Below, piece by piece: positions 31,423 through 43,600 of a DNA stretch of 50,360 nucleotides. The stretch is from Bacteroidota bacterium (GTDB taxonomy: Bacteria > Bacteroidota > Bacteroidia > Cytophagales > UBA9547). The notes below the pieces were generated by a model, which did not search any database, was not told where the DNA came from, and saw only the letters and a program-made list of their open reading frames with translations. The stretch lies in assembly GCA_004293915.1 (NCBI GenBank), contig RDZG01000001.1, forward strand, positions 1-50,360. Direction: 5' to 3'. Position numbers and translations under genes: made by a program. Numbering within the stretch: position 1 is the stretch's first letter; every line of letters starts with the position of its first letter.

Positions 31423-32261
31423 TTTCCAATTTCTTTGCTGTTTTCCAAAATCATTTTTTGATTTTTCGCATTAAAAACACTCCAAGTTTCATCTACAATT
31501 TTGAGCGAACTTAGCTGCTCATGTGTTTCTACTTTTGTTTTTAGGCATTTAAAAAAAGATAATGTATCATACACAATTTGATCGAAATCATTTGGTAAAA
31601 GCACTTTTCCATCGAATGCCAACAAACCGAATTTGTTGTTTTTTTTAATTAAATAGCCAATATTTTTTAATAAAATGATATTTTCAAAAATAGGTTTTAA
31701 GATATATTTATTTTGTAAAATATCATAAATCCCTACTTTTTTATTAATAATAGTTTTAAAACTGTATTTCGAAATGGGTTCTATGGCATCTACATCTGCA
31801 ATTTGATTAGTGATTTTTCCTTGTGCATCAGCAATGAAATATTGGTTGGCTTTTCTGCCGAGTAAAATGCCATCTGTACGCTTAAATTCGGCATAATCGA
31901 AAGTTGTTAGCGCATAAGCATCAGCATTTATCAATCCATCTCCATTGGGGGTTTGTAGTTTTAAAATACCATTTTCAAATGGTTCGATTTCTATAATATC
32001 TTTTGATGTAACTGATTGACCTTTAGCATCATAAATATACCAAAGATTTGTTGCGTATAAATTCCAATGGCTTGTTGATTTTTTTTTGCGAGCCAAAATA
32101 CCTTTATCAGCTTTTACTTTATTTTTTTTAAGGGTTGCTAATATTTCTACTTGCTTTGTGTTGGTATCTACTTTTGATTCTCCGTGCCAAAAAAATACGC
32201 TATCCGAAACAGATTGAATGGGATTAAAAGATAAAACTTGAAGTAAAAACGCAAAAATCAT
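31368..32261 (-). CDS. WG-repeat secreted protein, upstream ORF (probably the N-terminal half)
   Basis: The 297-residue frame has an N-terminal hydrophobic signal-like segment (IFAFLLQVLSFNP) and degenerate WG-type repeats, for example DGLINADAYALTTFDYAEF, KVGIYDILQNKYILKPIFE and KFGLLAFDGKVLLPNDFDQI. After about residue 278 the sequence turns into a basic, unrelated tail (GKCKSHKKSLKQFKN) that ends at 31368. That is what a frameshift read-through would look like. The natural continuation is the other frame, starting near the ATG at 31422. WG proteins in Bacteroidota are of unknown function. Confidence 0.65.
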   Translation of the reverse strand: MIFAFLLQVLSFNPIQSVSDSVFFWHGESKVDTNTKQVEILATLKKNKVKADKGILARKKKSTSHWNLYATNLWYIYDAKGQSVTSKDIIEIEPFENGILKLQTPNGDGLINADAYALTTFDYAEFKRTDGILLGRKANQYFIADAQGKITNQIADVDAIEPISKYSFKTIINKKVGIYDILQNKYILKPIFENIILLKNIGYLIKKNNKFGLLAFDGKVLLPNDFDQIVYDTLSFFKCLKTKVETHEQLSSLKIVDETWSVFNAKNQKMILENSKEIGKCKSHKKSLKQFKNLGVE

Positions 32262-32339
32262 CTACAATACTAATTATTGTAAATGAAAATTTATTAACAA
32301 ACTGAATAAAAATTGTTGAACGCTTTGATTTTGAAACAC

Positions 32340-33685
32340 TTAAGGCTGAATTTGATTTGCAAAAGCCATTAATTCGGCTTCTTTAAAATCATCCGCCAAT
32401 ATTTGAAGTCCAATCGGAAGTTTTTGAGCATCTTCGCCAATAGGTACTGAAATTCCAGGAATACCAGCAATATTAGTAGAAACGGTAAAAATATCTGCTA
32501 AATACATAGCAATTGGGTCATCGTTTAATTCGCCAATTTTAAATGCAGTACAAGGACTAGTTGGCATAATTAAGAAATCATACGAACTAAAAATTTTATT
32601 AAATTCCTCTTTTATCAATCGTCTGATTTTTTGTGCTTTGGTGTAATACGCATCGTAATAACTTGCACTCAACACAAACGAACCAAGCATAATGCGTTTT
32701 TTAACTTCTTTTCCAAATGCTTCTGAACGCGTTTTTTTATACATCGACATCAAATCGGTTGTAGCTTCGCTCCTAAAACCAAATTTCACACCATCATAAC
32801 GAGATAAATTTGAACTTGCTTCTGCGGTTGTTAAAATGTAATATGCTGGAATAGAATAATCTAGTAAATTAAACTTTACTGGTTCTAGCGTATGACCAGC
32901 CGTTTTTAATTTTTCGATTTGTGTTTTTACAGCATTTTTCACATCAACTTGTACGCCTTGGCTTTCGATACCTTCAGTAAGATATGCGATTTTATATTTT
33001 TTTGTTGATGTTAATAATTTACTAAATTCTGGAACTGGTTTTTGCGAGCAAAAACACCAATGCAATCAAAAGAAGAGGCATATGCAATTAATCCCCAGCG
33101 AGAAATACGTGAATAGGTTGGTTTTATGCCCACAATTCCACAAAAAGAAGCGGGTTGGCGAACCGAACCACCTGTGTCAGAACCTAAAGAAACCAAACAC
33201 ATATCGGCTTGGACTGCAACTGCCGAGCCACCAGAAGAACCACCTGGTACACGACTTTCGTCTGCAGCATTTCTTACTGGACCAAATGCTGATTTTTCGT
33301 TAGATGAACCCATTGCAAATTCATCGCAGTTTTGGCGACCTATAATTATGGCATCTTCGTCAATCAATCGTTGAACTGCAGTGGCATTATATTGTGCCAC
33401 ATAATTTTTAAGAATTTTGCTCGATGCTTGTAAACCATGTCCTTCGTGGCTCAACACGTCTTTCAATCCAACTACCATTCCTGCCAATTTTCCAGCTTTT
33501 CCAGCTTTTATTTTGGCATCAACTTCTATGGCTTTTGCTTTTGCTTCGGCAGCATATATTTCTACAAATGCGTTAAGATGTTGATTTTTAGCAATATTTG
33601 CCAAGTACATATCAACCAATTCGGCACACGAAATTTTTGCAGAAGCTATATCAGCTTTGATTAAATCAAAAGAACGATAGGACAT
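32340..33685 (-). pseudogene. gatA: Aspartyl/glutamyl-tRNA amidotransferase subunit A, interrupted
   Basis: GatA releases ammonia from glutamine to convert mischarged Glu-tRNA(Gln) or Asp-tRNA(Asn). The N-terminal frame (33685-33011) carries the amidase signature with all three expected catalytic positions: VVGLKDVL (Lys), RVPGGSSGGSAVAV (Ser) and GSDTGGSVRQPA (Ser). The C-terminal frame (down to 32340) has VPEFSKLLTSTKKYKIAYL, KKRIMLGSFVLSASYYDAYY and DIFTVSTNIAGIPGISVPIG. At 33038-33055 the frames switch, and roughly 20-28 residues usually found between IGP... and PVPEFSKLL are missing, so this is more than a 1-bp slip. The junction is an 8-bp perfect inverted repeat. It lies 15 bp after tatA on the same strand. 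Confidence 0.88.
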
Positions 33686-33700
33686 AAAAAAATATAAAAA

Positions 33701-33916
33701 CTAAGATGGATTTGATTTATTTTCTTGAATTCCTTCTTGAATATTATCTTTAATTTCTTTTGTAGCATCCTTAAATTCACGGATTCCTTTGCCTAATCCA
33801 CGTGCTAATTCCGGAATTTTTTTTGCACCAAACAAGAATACAATGGCACAAAATATGAGTATGGCTTCGGTTGCACCAATACCACCCAAAAATGTAAATG
33901 TTGTTGTAAGAGTCAT
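33701..33916 (-). CDS. tatA: Sec-independent (twin-arginine) translocase subunit TatA
   Basis: The 71-residue protein has one short membrane helix (about 14-30; [16 protein letters not shown]), the hinge [23 protein letters not shown] typical of TatA/TatE, and an amphipathic, charged C-terminus. It forms the protein-conducting pore of the Tat system with TatC. It is first in a probable operon with gatA. A -7 box is at 33946-33953. Confidence 0.95.
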   Translation of the reverse strand: MTLTTTFTFLGGIGATEAILIFCAIVFLFGAKKIPELARGLGKGIREFKDATKEIKDNIQEGIQENKSNPS

Positions 33917-33945
33917 TTTTTTGAAAATTTTAGCTTTTTCGGTTG

Positions 33946-33953
33946 CAAATATA
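33946..33953 (-). promoter_or_regulatory. Candidate -7 box for tatA-gatA
   Basis: The minus-strand reading is TATATTTG, 29 bp upstream of the tatA ATG. Confidence 0.5.
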
Positions 33954-34099
33954 GCGAATTAAATCTCATTATTAATTTATTATTATAAAAAATAACATCG
34001 AAGTTAGATTTGATTCCGTGTTTTTTGCAGTTATAGATTTTATCCATTAACATTTTATGTGCGTGTGGTGTATTAACTTACATATTAAAATATATAATT

Positions 34100-34528
34100 A
34101 TGATAACGAACGGAATAATTAATAAATGGAAAATTGAACACTATGTAGGATATTTATATTTGGCAGTTTCTTTTGCCGACAGTAAATTATTGAAAGAAGA
34201 AGTAGACATGTGCTATTCAAAGTTAGAAAAATTTTTGAATAGGTATTATCCCGATTCGATACAATCTCCTTCTCCATCGCCAATTTTGGACGAGATTATT
34301 TATGAAATCAAACATCATTCTATACCAGAAATGAATGAAACTATAAAAAATCTAAATCAGATTTTTGTTTTATCAGAAGAAACAAAAGAGGATATTGTTT
34401 CTGACTTATCAGATATAGAATCGGCAGACGATGAAGTTGATATTGAAGAACATAAAATGATTTCGTATGTTAGAGGCTTGTTTTTTGGTGAGCCACATCA
34501 CACTCAAAATCTCAAATATGCATCTTGA
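34100..34528 (+). CDS. Acidic helical protein, possibly TerB-like
   Basis: The 142-residue, all-helical-looking protein has no signal peptide. The N-terminal pattern WKIEHYVGYLYLAVSFADSKLLKEEVDMCYSKLEKFL resembles the first helices of TerB/tellurite-resistance-like domains, including an acidic pair after FADS. The C-terminal part is acidic (LSDIESADDEVDIEEHKMISYVRGLF). The resemblance is weak and I would not infer tellurite resistance. It is a single gene with its own terminator. Confidence 0.55.
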   Translation: MITNGIINKWKIEHYVGYLYLAVSFADSKLLKEEVDMCYSKLEKFLNRYYPDSIQSPSPSPILDEIIYEIKHHSIPEMNETIKNLNQIFVLSEETKEDIVSDLSDIESADDEVDIEEHKMISYVRGLFFGEPHHTQNLKYAS

Positions 34529-34547
34529 ATAAAGTCTTAATACTTTT

Positions 34548-34580
34548 AAGGTTCAGTGTTTTTAATACTGAACCTTTTTT
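34548..34580. terminator. Bidirectional terminator
   Basis: AAGGTTCAGT/ACTGAACCTT (34548-34557/34567-34576) with a 9-nt loop and T-run. It lies between the convergent TerB-like gene and the giant surface-protein gene. Confidence 0.88.
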
Positions 34581-34630
34581 TTGTACTAAAATATATAGAA
34601 AGGGAAATCCTATTTATATATTTAAAATTA

Positions 34631-37600
34631 TTATTTCGTTTTCAACTCCAAAAATCCTTTGATGAATAATTTGTTATTGTTTTCGTCTGTTCCATTATCG
34701 AAATAGTAATAATAAGTGCCATCCGAAACTTGTTTTCCATTTCCATCTTTTCCATCCCAATCGTTTTGGTAATCGTCTGTTTTGTAAATTTGAGTACCCC
34801 AACGATCTAAGATTAATAGTTTTTTAGGGTTTTTTACATTCATTCCTCTGATAACAAAAAAGTCGTTTTTCTCATCTGCATTTGGAGTAACCAATGTTGC
34901 TGCTTCTAGGGCTTGTGGTTTTTTAACATAAATCATATAATCTTCTGTTTCGCCAACCACACCCTCTGCCAAACAACTTTCGTTTGCATTGATTTTTGAA
35001 GTTTTCATACTAATACGGATTCTTCTCGGACCTTCGTATTTATCGTTATTTCTAATTGTCAAGTTATCAATTTCAAACAAATTATTAGCTTCTGAAGAGG
35101 CTCTTAAGAAATCATCTGGGTCGTTGAAACTTCCATTATTATCATAATCAATCCAAATGGCAAAAAAGATCAATGAAGACGTGTTACTAGCAACCGTTGC
35201 ACCAATTTTGAAATTATATGGATTGCCCATCACCAATGTATCTATTCTGCCCGAAGCGGTGAAATCGCTAAACCCACCATTACATTCTTTGTCGGTTACA
35301 TTTACACGTTTTCCATAATTGAAAGTTGAAATAAATGTTTTGGTACAGTTTGTAACCGCAGGTGGACATTCCAAAACTGCCAATGTTTGAGCTAATTGAG
35401 CAATTGCGGCAGCTTGTTCATCTACATTCAACAATAATTTAATTTTATTAATTTTCATTAGATTTCCCAAATCGTCATAAACTTTGCAAATTATATCTCC
35501 CATATACACACGCGATGAATCTCTTGAGGGAAGAATAACATTGATATTTGATGGAAACACAATTTTTACTTTTGAAGTAGTTGTATCCAATGGATTAACC
35601 CAATTTATATTTTCGGGCACAAATAAACTTGGGCTGTAACTCCAAGAGTATCTATAATTGGCAACAATAGTTGATTGGTATTCGGCTTGTACACCTTTGA
35701 AAAGTAAATTACTTCCAAAAATCCCAATCAATGTAGTGGTTTTTATGCCTGTACTTGTTGATGTGATAGCAATTAAAACACTATCTGCCGCTAAATAATT
35801 GGCATCGCCAGGTTGTTTTAATTTGATATAAGTAATTCCATCTATTTTACCATTCATGAGTAAATCTTGATTTGCAACAACATTGGTATCTATTGACTTT
35901 ACTTCCAATGGCAATCCGCTTGTGGCATAGGCAGATAGCGTTACACTTTCGCCAGTTTTTACTCTCGCTATTGGATTATAGCCCGTAATCGTTTGTGTAG
36001 ATGGGTCTATTTTTATGCTTCCTTCTTGATACACAAAAGCATAATTATTGTCCTTTCCACCACTGTAAATCACAGGATAGCCTGATGCGGCTACAGGTGT
36101 ACTAAGTGTTGCAATTGTCTGACCTATTGGGAGTGTGTCAATCATTCCAATTTGGTCTGCACCTTTATAACCTATTAAATTAAAGGCTAAAACAGGATTT
36201 GGTTGGTTATACATACGTTCAAATGTTCCACCAATTAATGTTAAAACAGCTCTATTAATCGTTAATTTTCCAGCAACGGTTACCACATCATAATTTGGTG
36301 GTACTGCACCCAATATTTGTGTGAAAATATCGTAAGTACCAGCATTTGAAAACTGATTTTGATTTACAAAAGCAAATGCATTGAGTTGGTCGCCATTTAA
36401 TAAGCCAGAAACCGATGCATTAAAAAACGGTGGATTTGCATCGCCATAGCCTCTGCTATAATCCAAAGCAGCTACGGTTACTGTATTTTTCTGTATCGTT
36501 AATGTGCCAGCAACGGTTATAAAATTATACTTATAGGTATCTAATCCAGAAATGATTGGAGTTAATTGATACGTACCAATTGGGCTATTAAACGTTGCAT
36601 TGCTTTGAACAGAAATGGTAATGTTATCATTTTGGTTTATAATACCATTTAAAGAATAGGTATAATTTCCATCTGCTTCGCCATATTTTCTACTAAAATT
36701 ACCAGCCGAAACAGTAATCGAAATTGGCGGAGAAACTACTGTGGCTATTGTTAATGTACCCGCAAAAGTTGTAACATTATAATTTGTAAAGGCTATTCCC
36801 GAAACAGATGGATAAATCATATACGTACCCGTAGTTGTTAAATCTGGAGCATCGGTGGTTAAATCTACAGGGATTATATCGCCAGCAATAGCACCTGTAA
36901 TTACAGGTGTAAAGCTAAAAGGTGATGTGATCGTAGATAATCTGGTTTGATTTGCACCTGCAACTGTTAAATTAGCTTTTGTAACTGTAATTACACCAGA
37001 AACAGTAATGTAGCCATATTTAGAAGCATCCGAACCTGTTATAACAGGATAAACCGTATATTCTCCCACAGGCGAATTTGGTGTAGCAACGGTTTGGAAC
37101 GAAACATAAACATACGGATTCTCAGGTTTTATGCCCAAAACTTGTCCTGATAATACAGGATTATTTTGTCCATATGTTTTCGTAAAATTACCTCCTATAA
37201 TCGTTATTCCACTTTTAACATACATTGTGCCAGGAAGAATAACCAAAGCATATTGTGTTAGATTAATATTTGAAACTTCTGGAGTAATTGTATATCTATC
37301 ATTAAAACCTGGGATGGGTTCTAATTCATATGTAAGAATTGGGACATCTCCACCAGGAATTAATCCTATTATAGACCCAGCAAAAGTCGTTGGTAAATTT
37401 GCTAATTGGCTTTCAGCAATAGTTAAATCAAAAGTTCTGATGGTTAATCTACGTGTACGCACGGTTTGAAGACCATCAATCGTTTTTACAATAGTATATT
37501 TGAAGTCTTGTGGTCCTGAAATTCCACCAATCGTAACTGGGTAAGTACCTAAATCTGTTGTAGTGCTTGTAAGAGTTACATAATTTGCAGTAACATTATC

Positions 37601-40600
37601 TCCACCTTGCAATCCAACAATTCTTGAAACAACACTAGTTGGAATAATATCTCCATATTGGCGGGTGAAACTTGGTGCGGTAATAGTTAACGGCAGTGGA
37701 GAAATAACATTAAATGTACCAGCTATGGTAGTTAAAATATAGTTGCTTAATATACTTCCCGAAACTATTGGTGTAATGGTATAACTTCCAATGGTGTTGG
37801 TAGTTGTAGTACTTACAAAATAACTGATAGAAATATTATCTCCCAAAGCCAAACCTGTGATTGAGCTTCTAAACTGCGGAGGGAAGCGGGCAAGCTGATA
37901 AACAGAAGTATCACGAGCCTGAACAGTTAATGGGGCTGGTAATACATTTATCGAATAAGATTTTAAACTTGAGCAAGTTCCATTATCACCAGTGATGGTA
38001 AAATTAGACAATCCAACTACTGTAGGAATACCAGTGATAGAACCATTATTTAAAATAAGCCCTGAAGGAGTCGCACCACTATTTAGATTGTATATCAAAT
38101 TAATTTCTGAACTCAAACTCTGAATATAGCTTGAATTGTAAGTACCAAATCCTACTATAGTGGATAATATTGGAACTGGATTAATAAATGTTCTACCAGA
38201 AATTACTTTTTGACAACCATTGGTACCTGTAACAGTTACAAAAGGAATCAAAGTAGTAGCAACTGCTGGAACAAAATTGATGGAACTAGTTGTAGCATTA
38301 TTAAACCACAAATAGGACGCTAAATTTGCACCTGAGGCTGTCATTCCAACAGATTCTCCCAAGCAAACTGAATTAGGAGCATCTAGACCGGTAAAATCTA
38401 CGGAATTTACAGTTAGTGAAACAATGGCAGAATTTTGACATCCGTTCACTGAAGTTCCAGTTACAGTATATAAATTATCCACTGTAAAAAGCGAAGTAGA
38501 TTGCCTATCAATTACACCACCTGTCCATGTATAGCTATTTAATATAGCTCCACTTCCTGAAAAAGTAGCGGTTTCTCCTTCACAAATGACACTTGGAGAA
38601 ACAGATCCCGTAACTGTTGGCAATGCTAAAACTGTTAATGTAACTACATTCGTTGCCGAGCAACCAGTACCAACTAAACCAGTGATTGTGTAAATTGCTG
38701 AACTAGAAGGAACAAAGCCTACATTATTAAATACACCACCTGTATAAGTATACGTATTTGCTCCAAAACCCGATATTGTTACTTCTGTGCCATCACAAAC
38801 CGTATTTGATGGCAAAACTGTACCTGAAACCGTTGGAAGTCCTATAACTGTAACTGTTTTCACGACTGAATTTTTACAACCTTTGTTATCAGTACCTGAA
38901 ACAATGTAACTCGTTGTACTAGTAGGAATAAATGACGTACCATTTAAAACTCCTCCTGTAAAAGTAAAGGTAGTTGCTCCCTCAGCAGACAAAATAGCTG
39001 GTTGTCCTAAACAAACTAAATCTACACTATTTGGGAAAGGCTTAAATGTAATATTTGGTAATTGATTTACAGTAATGGTTACATTAGTGGCATTTATAGT
39101 ACAACCATTGGCATCTGTTCCTGAAAGAAAATATGTACCAGAAATTGTAGGGGAAATAACAGAATTATTTGCTAAAAATTGACTTTCGGGGTTTTGCCAA
39201 ACATAACTTATAGCCCCTGTACCTACCAAAGTTGTAGATTCGCCTAAACATAACGGATTTTTTGAAGCCATGCCAGTAACAGTAGGTACAGAAAGCACTG
39301 TGATATTTACCATTCCAGTGCCAATGCAATTTCCAGCACTTGTACCAGTAACCATATAACTACCCGAAATTGTAGGAAAAAATGCTTGGTTGTTTAGTAT
39401 GCCATTTGACCATTCGTAAACATTAGCTCCATTGCCTGCAAATAAAACAGGTTGCCCTAAACAAACTACATTTGGCGTGGCAGTTCCTGTAACCGTTGGC
39501 GATGGATTTACAGTGAGTGTAATGCCTGAAGAAGTTGCCGAATTGAGCCAATTGGAAACTACGCATTTGTATGTATAAGTGCCAGCGGAAATTAAAGATT
39601 GACCTGTAACACTATATTGATGATTGTTATTACCGACAGCCACATCATTTTCATACCATTGATAATTTAAGGCTGAACCAGTAGCTGTAAAACTAAAAAT
39701 CTTAACAGAATTGTCATTTTTGCAAGTCGTTTGGTTTCCACTAACACCTGCTATAGTTGGGTTTAAAAAAGCTAAGCCAGTTGAATTTACCCAATTTGAA
39801 GTATTACCATTTAATAAAAAACCTGTAAGCGTTCCGTTTGCTCCAGCCAAAGTGGTTTGATTAGCTAGGGTTGTAAAGCCTGAATTGTCGCCATTAGGGT
39901 TTATCGATTGATTAAAATTATAATAAGCTACTAGATTTGGCTCTGTACCAGTAAGTGTTGTGTTAAGAATATTAGTTCTAATTTGTGTTTGAGTAAGAGT
40001 AGTATTCCAAAAACTGAGATTATCGAGTTGACCTACAAATCTTGAATTTAAGGAAGCCGGTTGAGGTCGTCTTCCAATTACAAAATTTTGACTATTGGAT
40101 GTAAAACTAGTTGTTACTCCTCCTAAAGTAGTAATTTCTTGTAAATCTCCATCTACGTAAATACTTATTCCATTTATATTAGAATTTCCATTATATGAAA
40201 TAGCTGCATGATGCCATTTACCATCATTATATGATTTAACAGTATTGGTATAAATTGAATTTGGACTGCCTATTAATGCAAAACCTAGAGCACCATTTTG
40301 AAGGTACGATTCTACACCACTATTAGAATTGAAATTTGAAAATATCATTCTTTGTGTTCCTGTAACTGTACTATTAAACCAAAACTGTGAGGCAAACATA
40401 CTCGTTCCAGATATACTAAAATTACTACCCAAATTTACTTGGTCATTACTACCATCAAAAGCCAAAGCACTTGCAGATACAGGCAATGCTGTTCCTGAAA
40501 TTGTAAATTGATATAAACCTTCATCTGCATCGTTATTCAAAATAGATATTACAGCCGTTTTTGAGCCAGCAGTACTCGCGTTAAATAAGATATTAAATCC

Positions 40601-43600
40601 AGAGAAAGTATTGGCTTCTATAATAGAACTTGGGAATTGAGAGATGCTAAAATCTGATGCATTTGCTCCTGAAATGCTTACTAACGATACTCCCAAAGTG
40701 GTAGAACCTATATTTTCGATGATGAAGTTTCTAGCAACAGAACTTCCTTGGAAAACAGTACCGAAATTTGTTCCATTTACAGTTGTAGGAGTAGCAGACC
40801 CATTTGCAATTGAAACTGTATTTCCTGTTACATTGATTTCGGGTCCATTCGTACAATTTGCATTTACCCTTCCTCCAGCAACCCAGTTTGAATTAGCTCC
40901 ATTCATAGTAAAATTCGTAGCTGTGCCATTGTTTCCGTTTCCACTGCGGTCTAATACGGAAATTAAACCTGTATTTGAGCCTTCGGCAGAGCCTTGGTTG
41001 AAATCATAACGAGCTAAAAGATTAGGTTCTCCGCTTGCTGGGTTGCAAGACATATTGGTAAAAATTTCAGCTGCTGTTAAAGCTCTGTTCCAAATGCGAA
41101 CTTCGTCCATTTGACCTTTAAAAGCATTATCTCCGCTATTAAATCCAATACCCATTCCTACACCATTTCTAGTTGGGGCACCCGTAATAGATGCAACTTG
41201 TATTCCGTTTCTAAACAAACTTGTACGGTTTAATGCTAGATCATACGTAGCAGCAACATGTGTCCAAGTATTTAATGGCATTGGAGTTGGGTCATTTAAA
41301 ACCCCAGCAATTGCCAAATTTGTACCAGATGATAATCCAAAATAAGGTGCATCGTTTTCAAATTCTACAATTGTACGCCAACCAGTTTCATAAGAGGGTA
41401 TATTTACCCAAGCCTCAAAAGTAAAATTTGGAGTAGCATTCAAACTAGCAACTGACACAAAATCATTATCTCCAGCAAAATCCAATGCACTACCCGCAGC
41501 AGTAATATTTGCGTTTATAGCAAAAGTATAGACACTTTCATCACAATCAGAATTTCCGATTACCACATTGGCATTTTTAATGCCTAAAGTTGTGCTCAAA
41601 AACTGAACGGTAAAGTTAGCAGAAGAGCCATTCGCTACCGAACTAATGATAGCAGAAGTTACGCTAAAGTTGGCTGCATTTGCTCCCGAAAAGCTTATAT
41701 TATTGATATTTAAAACTGATGTACCAGTGTTTTGAATGGTAAATGTTTTGGAAATACTGCCAGTGAGGGAAGTAGTGCCAAAGTCTGTACCGTCAGAAAT
41801 AGAAGGTGTTAAATCATTTGAAAATATTTCGAAATTAGTGTTGCCATTTACTTGAATCTCACTTTCCTGAAGTCTAGTGAAATTTACTGTTTGACTTAGT
41901 TGAATAGGGCATGTATTTCCCGAACCGCAAGCTACAACTCCATTTGTGATGTTTGCTGCTGTCATGTTTAAAATTGCTCCATTGTAATTATTTAATGTCG
42001 CATCGTTTGCACTTATGAATGACCCGTTATCAAAACGGTAGTAAGCAAATAAATTTGCTTCATTACCAACTAAACACGTATTTATTCTTGAAGCTATTTG
42101 AGATTGTGTAAGATTTGTATTCCATATTCTAAACTCATCCATAGCTCCTTGGAAATATGCAATGTTACCATTACTTCCACCTCCTATGCCTCCTGATTGC
42201 CCAGAAAAATTATTACCAGCACCTAATGAAACAAAAACGTTTGATTGTGTGCTTGTTAAACCAGTAGATACTAAAGTACCGTTTATATATAATCTAGGCT
42301 GTTTTGAAGTATATACCACTGCAATATGTGTCCATCCAGAAATGGCAGCACTATAAACTAATATCGAAGGCATATAACCAGCAGCATGTTCGTAAACACT
42401 AACCCCATTAGTACCTACGGACATCCCCATTCCAGCACCACCAGATCTCCAAGTTGGCCATAAAATATATTTTTGACCAGATGTACCACTAGCACCTAAA
42501 TTAGATTGTGCATCAATTTCATGTGTTGCAGTTGGATTGACCCAAGCTTCAACTGTAAAGTTGTTTGCTACCGTTGGCAATATATTTGGGTCAATATATT
42601 GATTTACACCATTGAATGAAAGGGCTTTGCCAACTATTTGCTGTGCTAATATGTTATATGTAGTTGTCCCTGAAACTGATGTAGGGTTCAAAGTCAATGT
42701 AACTCCATTTCCACTTACAAAAGAAGAAACCAAAGAAGTATTAATTCTTGCAGCATATTCAACACCTATTTGAGAGCCTGAAACAGAAAGTATTGCATTT
42801 CCAGTTCCACAAAAACTCGTATTTTGTAATGTAACAGGAGAATCAAAAATAGCTCCAGGTTGTGTAATTGTATAAGATGCTACGGCAGAAATCATATTTA
42901 TGTCAGTTACAGTTACCATATAAATCCCTGCTAAAAGACCTGAAATCGTTGCTGTACCATTACCTGTTGGGTTGCCTGGAGACCAATTATAAGAATAAGG
43001 AGGTGTTCCGCTTGAAACAACTATCCCTATTGAACCATTTGTCAAACCAGAACAAGTATTATTATTTTGAAAGCTAGTTGCAATAACTGGAATGCTAATA
43101 TAAGCTCCATTAATAGTAGTAAGAGAAGCTACCCAGTTGGAAGTTGAGCCGGAAAGTGCAAAACCCGAAAGCGTACCTACGATACCGCCATTTTTTTCAA
43201 AAGCACTGTTTATAGTTCCGTTATTGTTATTTGGCAAACCTTGGTTAAAATCATACGTAGCGACTAAGCCTGTAATCGTGCTATTGGGTGATTTATTGAT
43301 ATTGGCTAGAATATCCGTTGCAGAAAGTGCTACATTCCAGATGCGGACTTCGTCCATTGAGCCATTGAAATAAGATGGAGAAAATCCTGGCTCAACTCCA
43401 AGTACAAACGGACTCGAATTATTATTTGTAGTATTGGGTAAAGTTCCGCTAAAAGACATAGTAACTGGAATCCCATTTATAAATAATTTTAATTTATCAT
43501 CATTTGTAACCCCATTGCCATCATATACTACAGCTAAGTGTTGCCATTGGTTAGGTTGTATAGGATTATTTGAAGTTACTCCATATGAATTTACTCCATT

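Noticed and set aside
40644..41009. 121-codon plus-strand frame opposite the giant gene (and similar ones at 37131, 43986 and 47859)
   Set aside because: These are antisense shadows produced by the Thr/Gly/Asn-rich repetitive coding strand; none has a promoter or recognisable domain.
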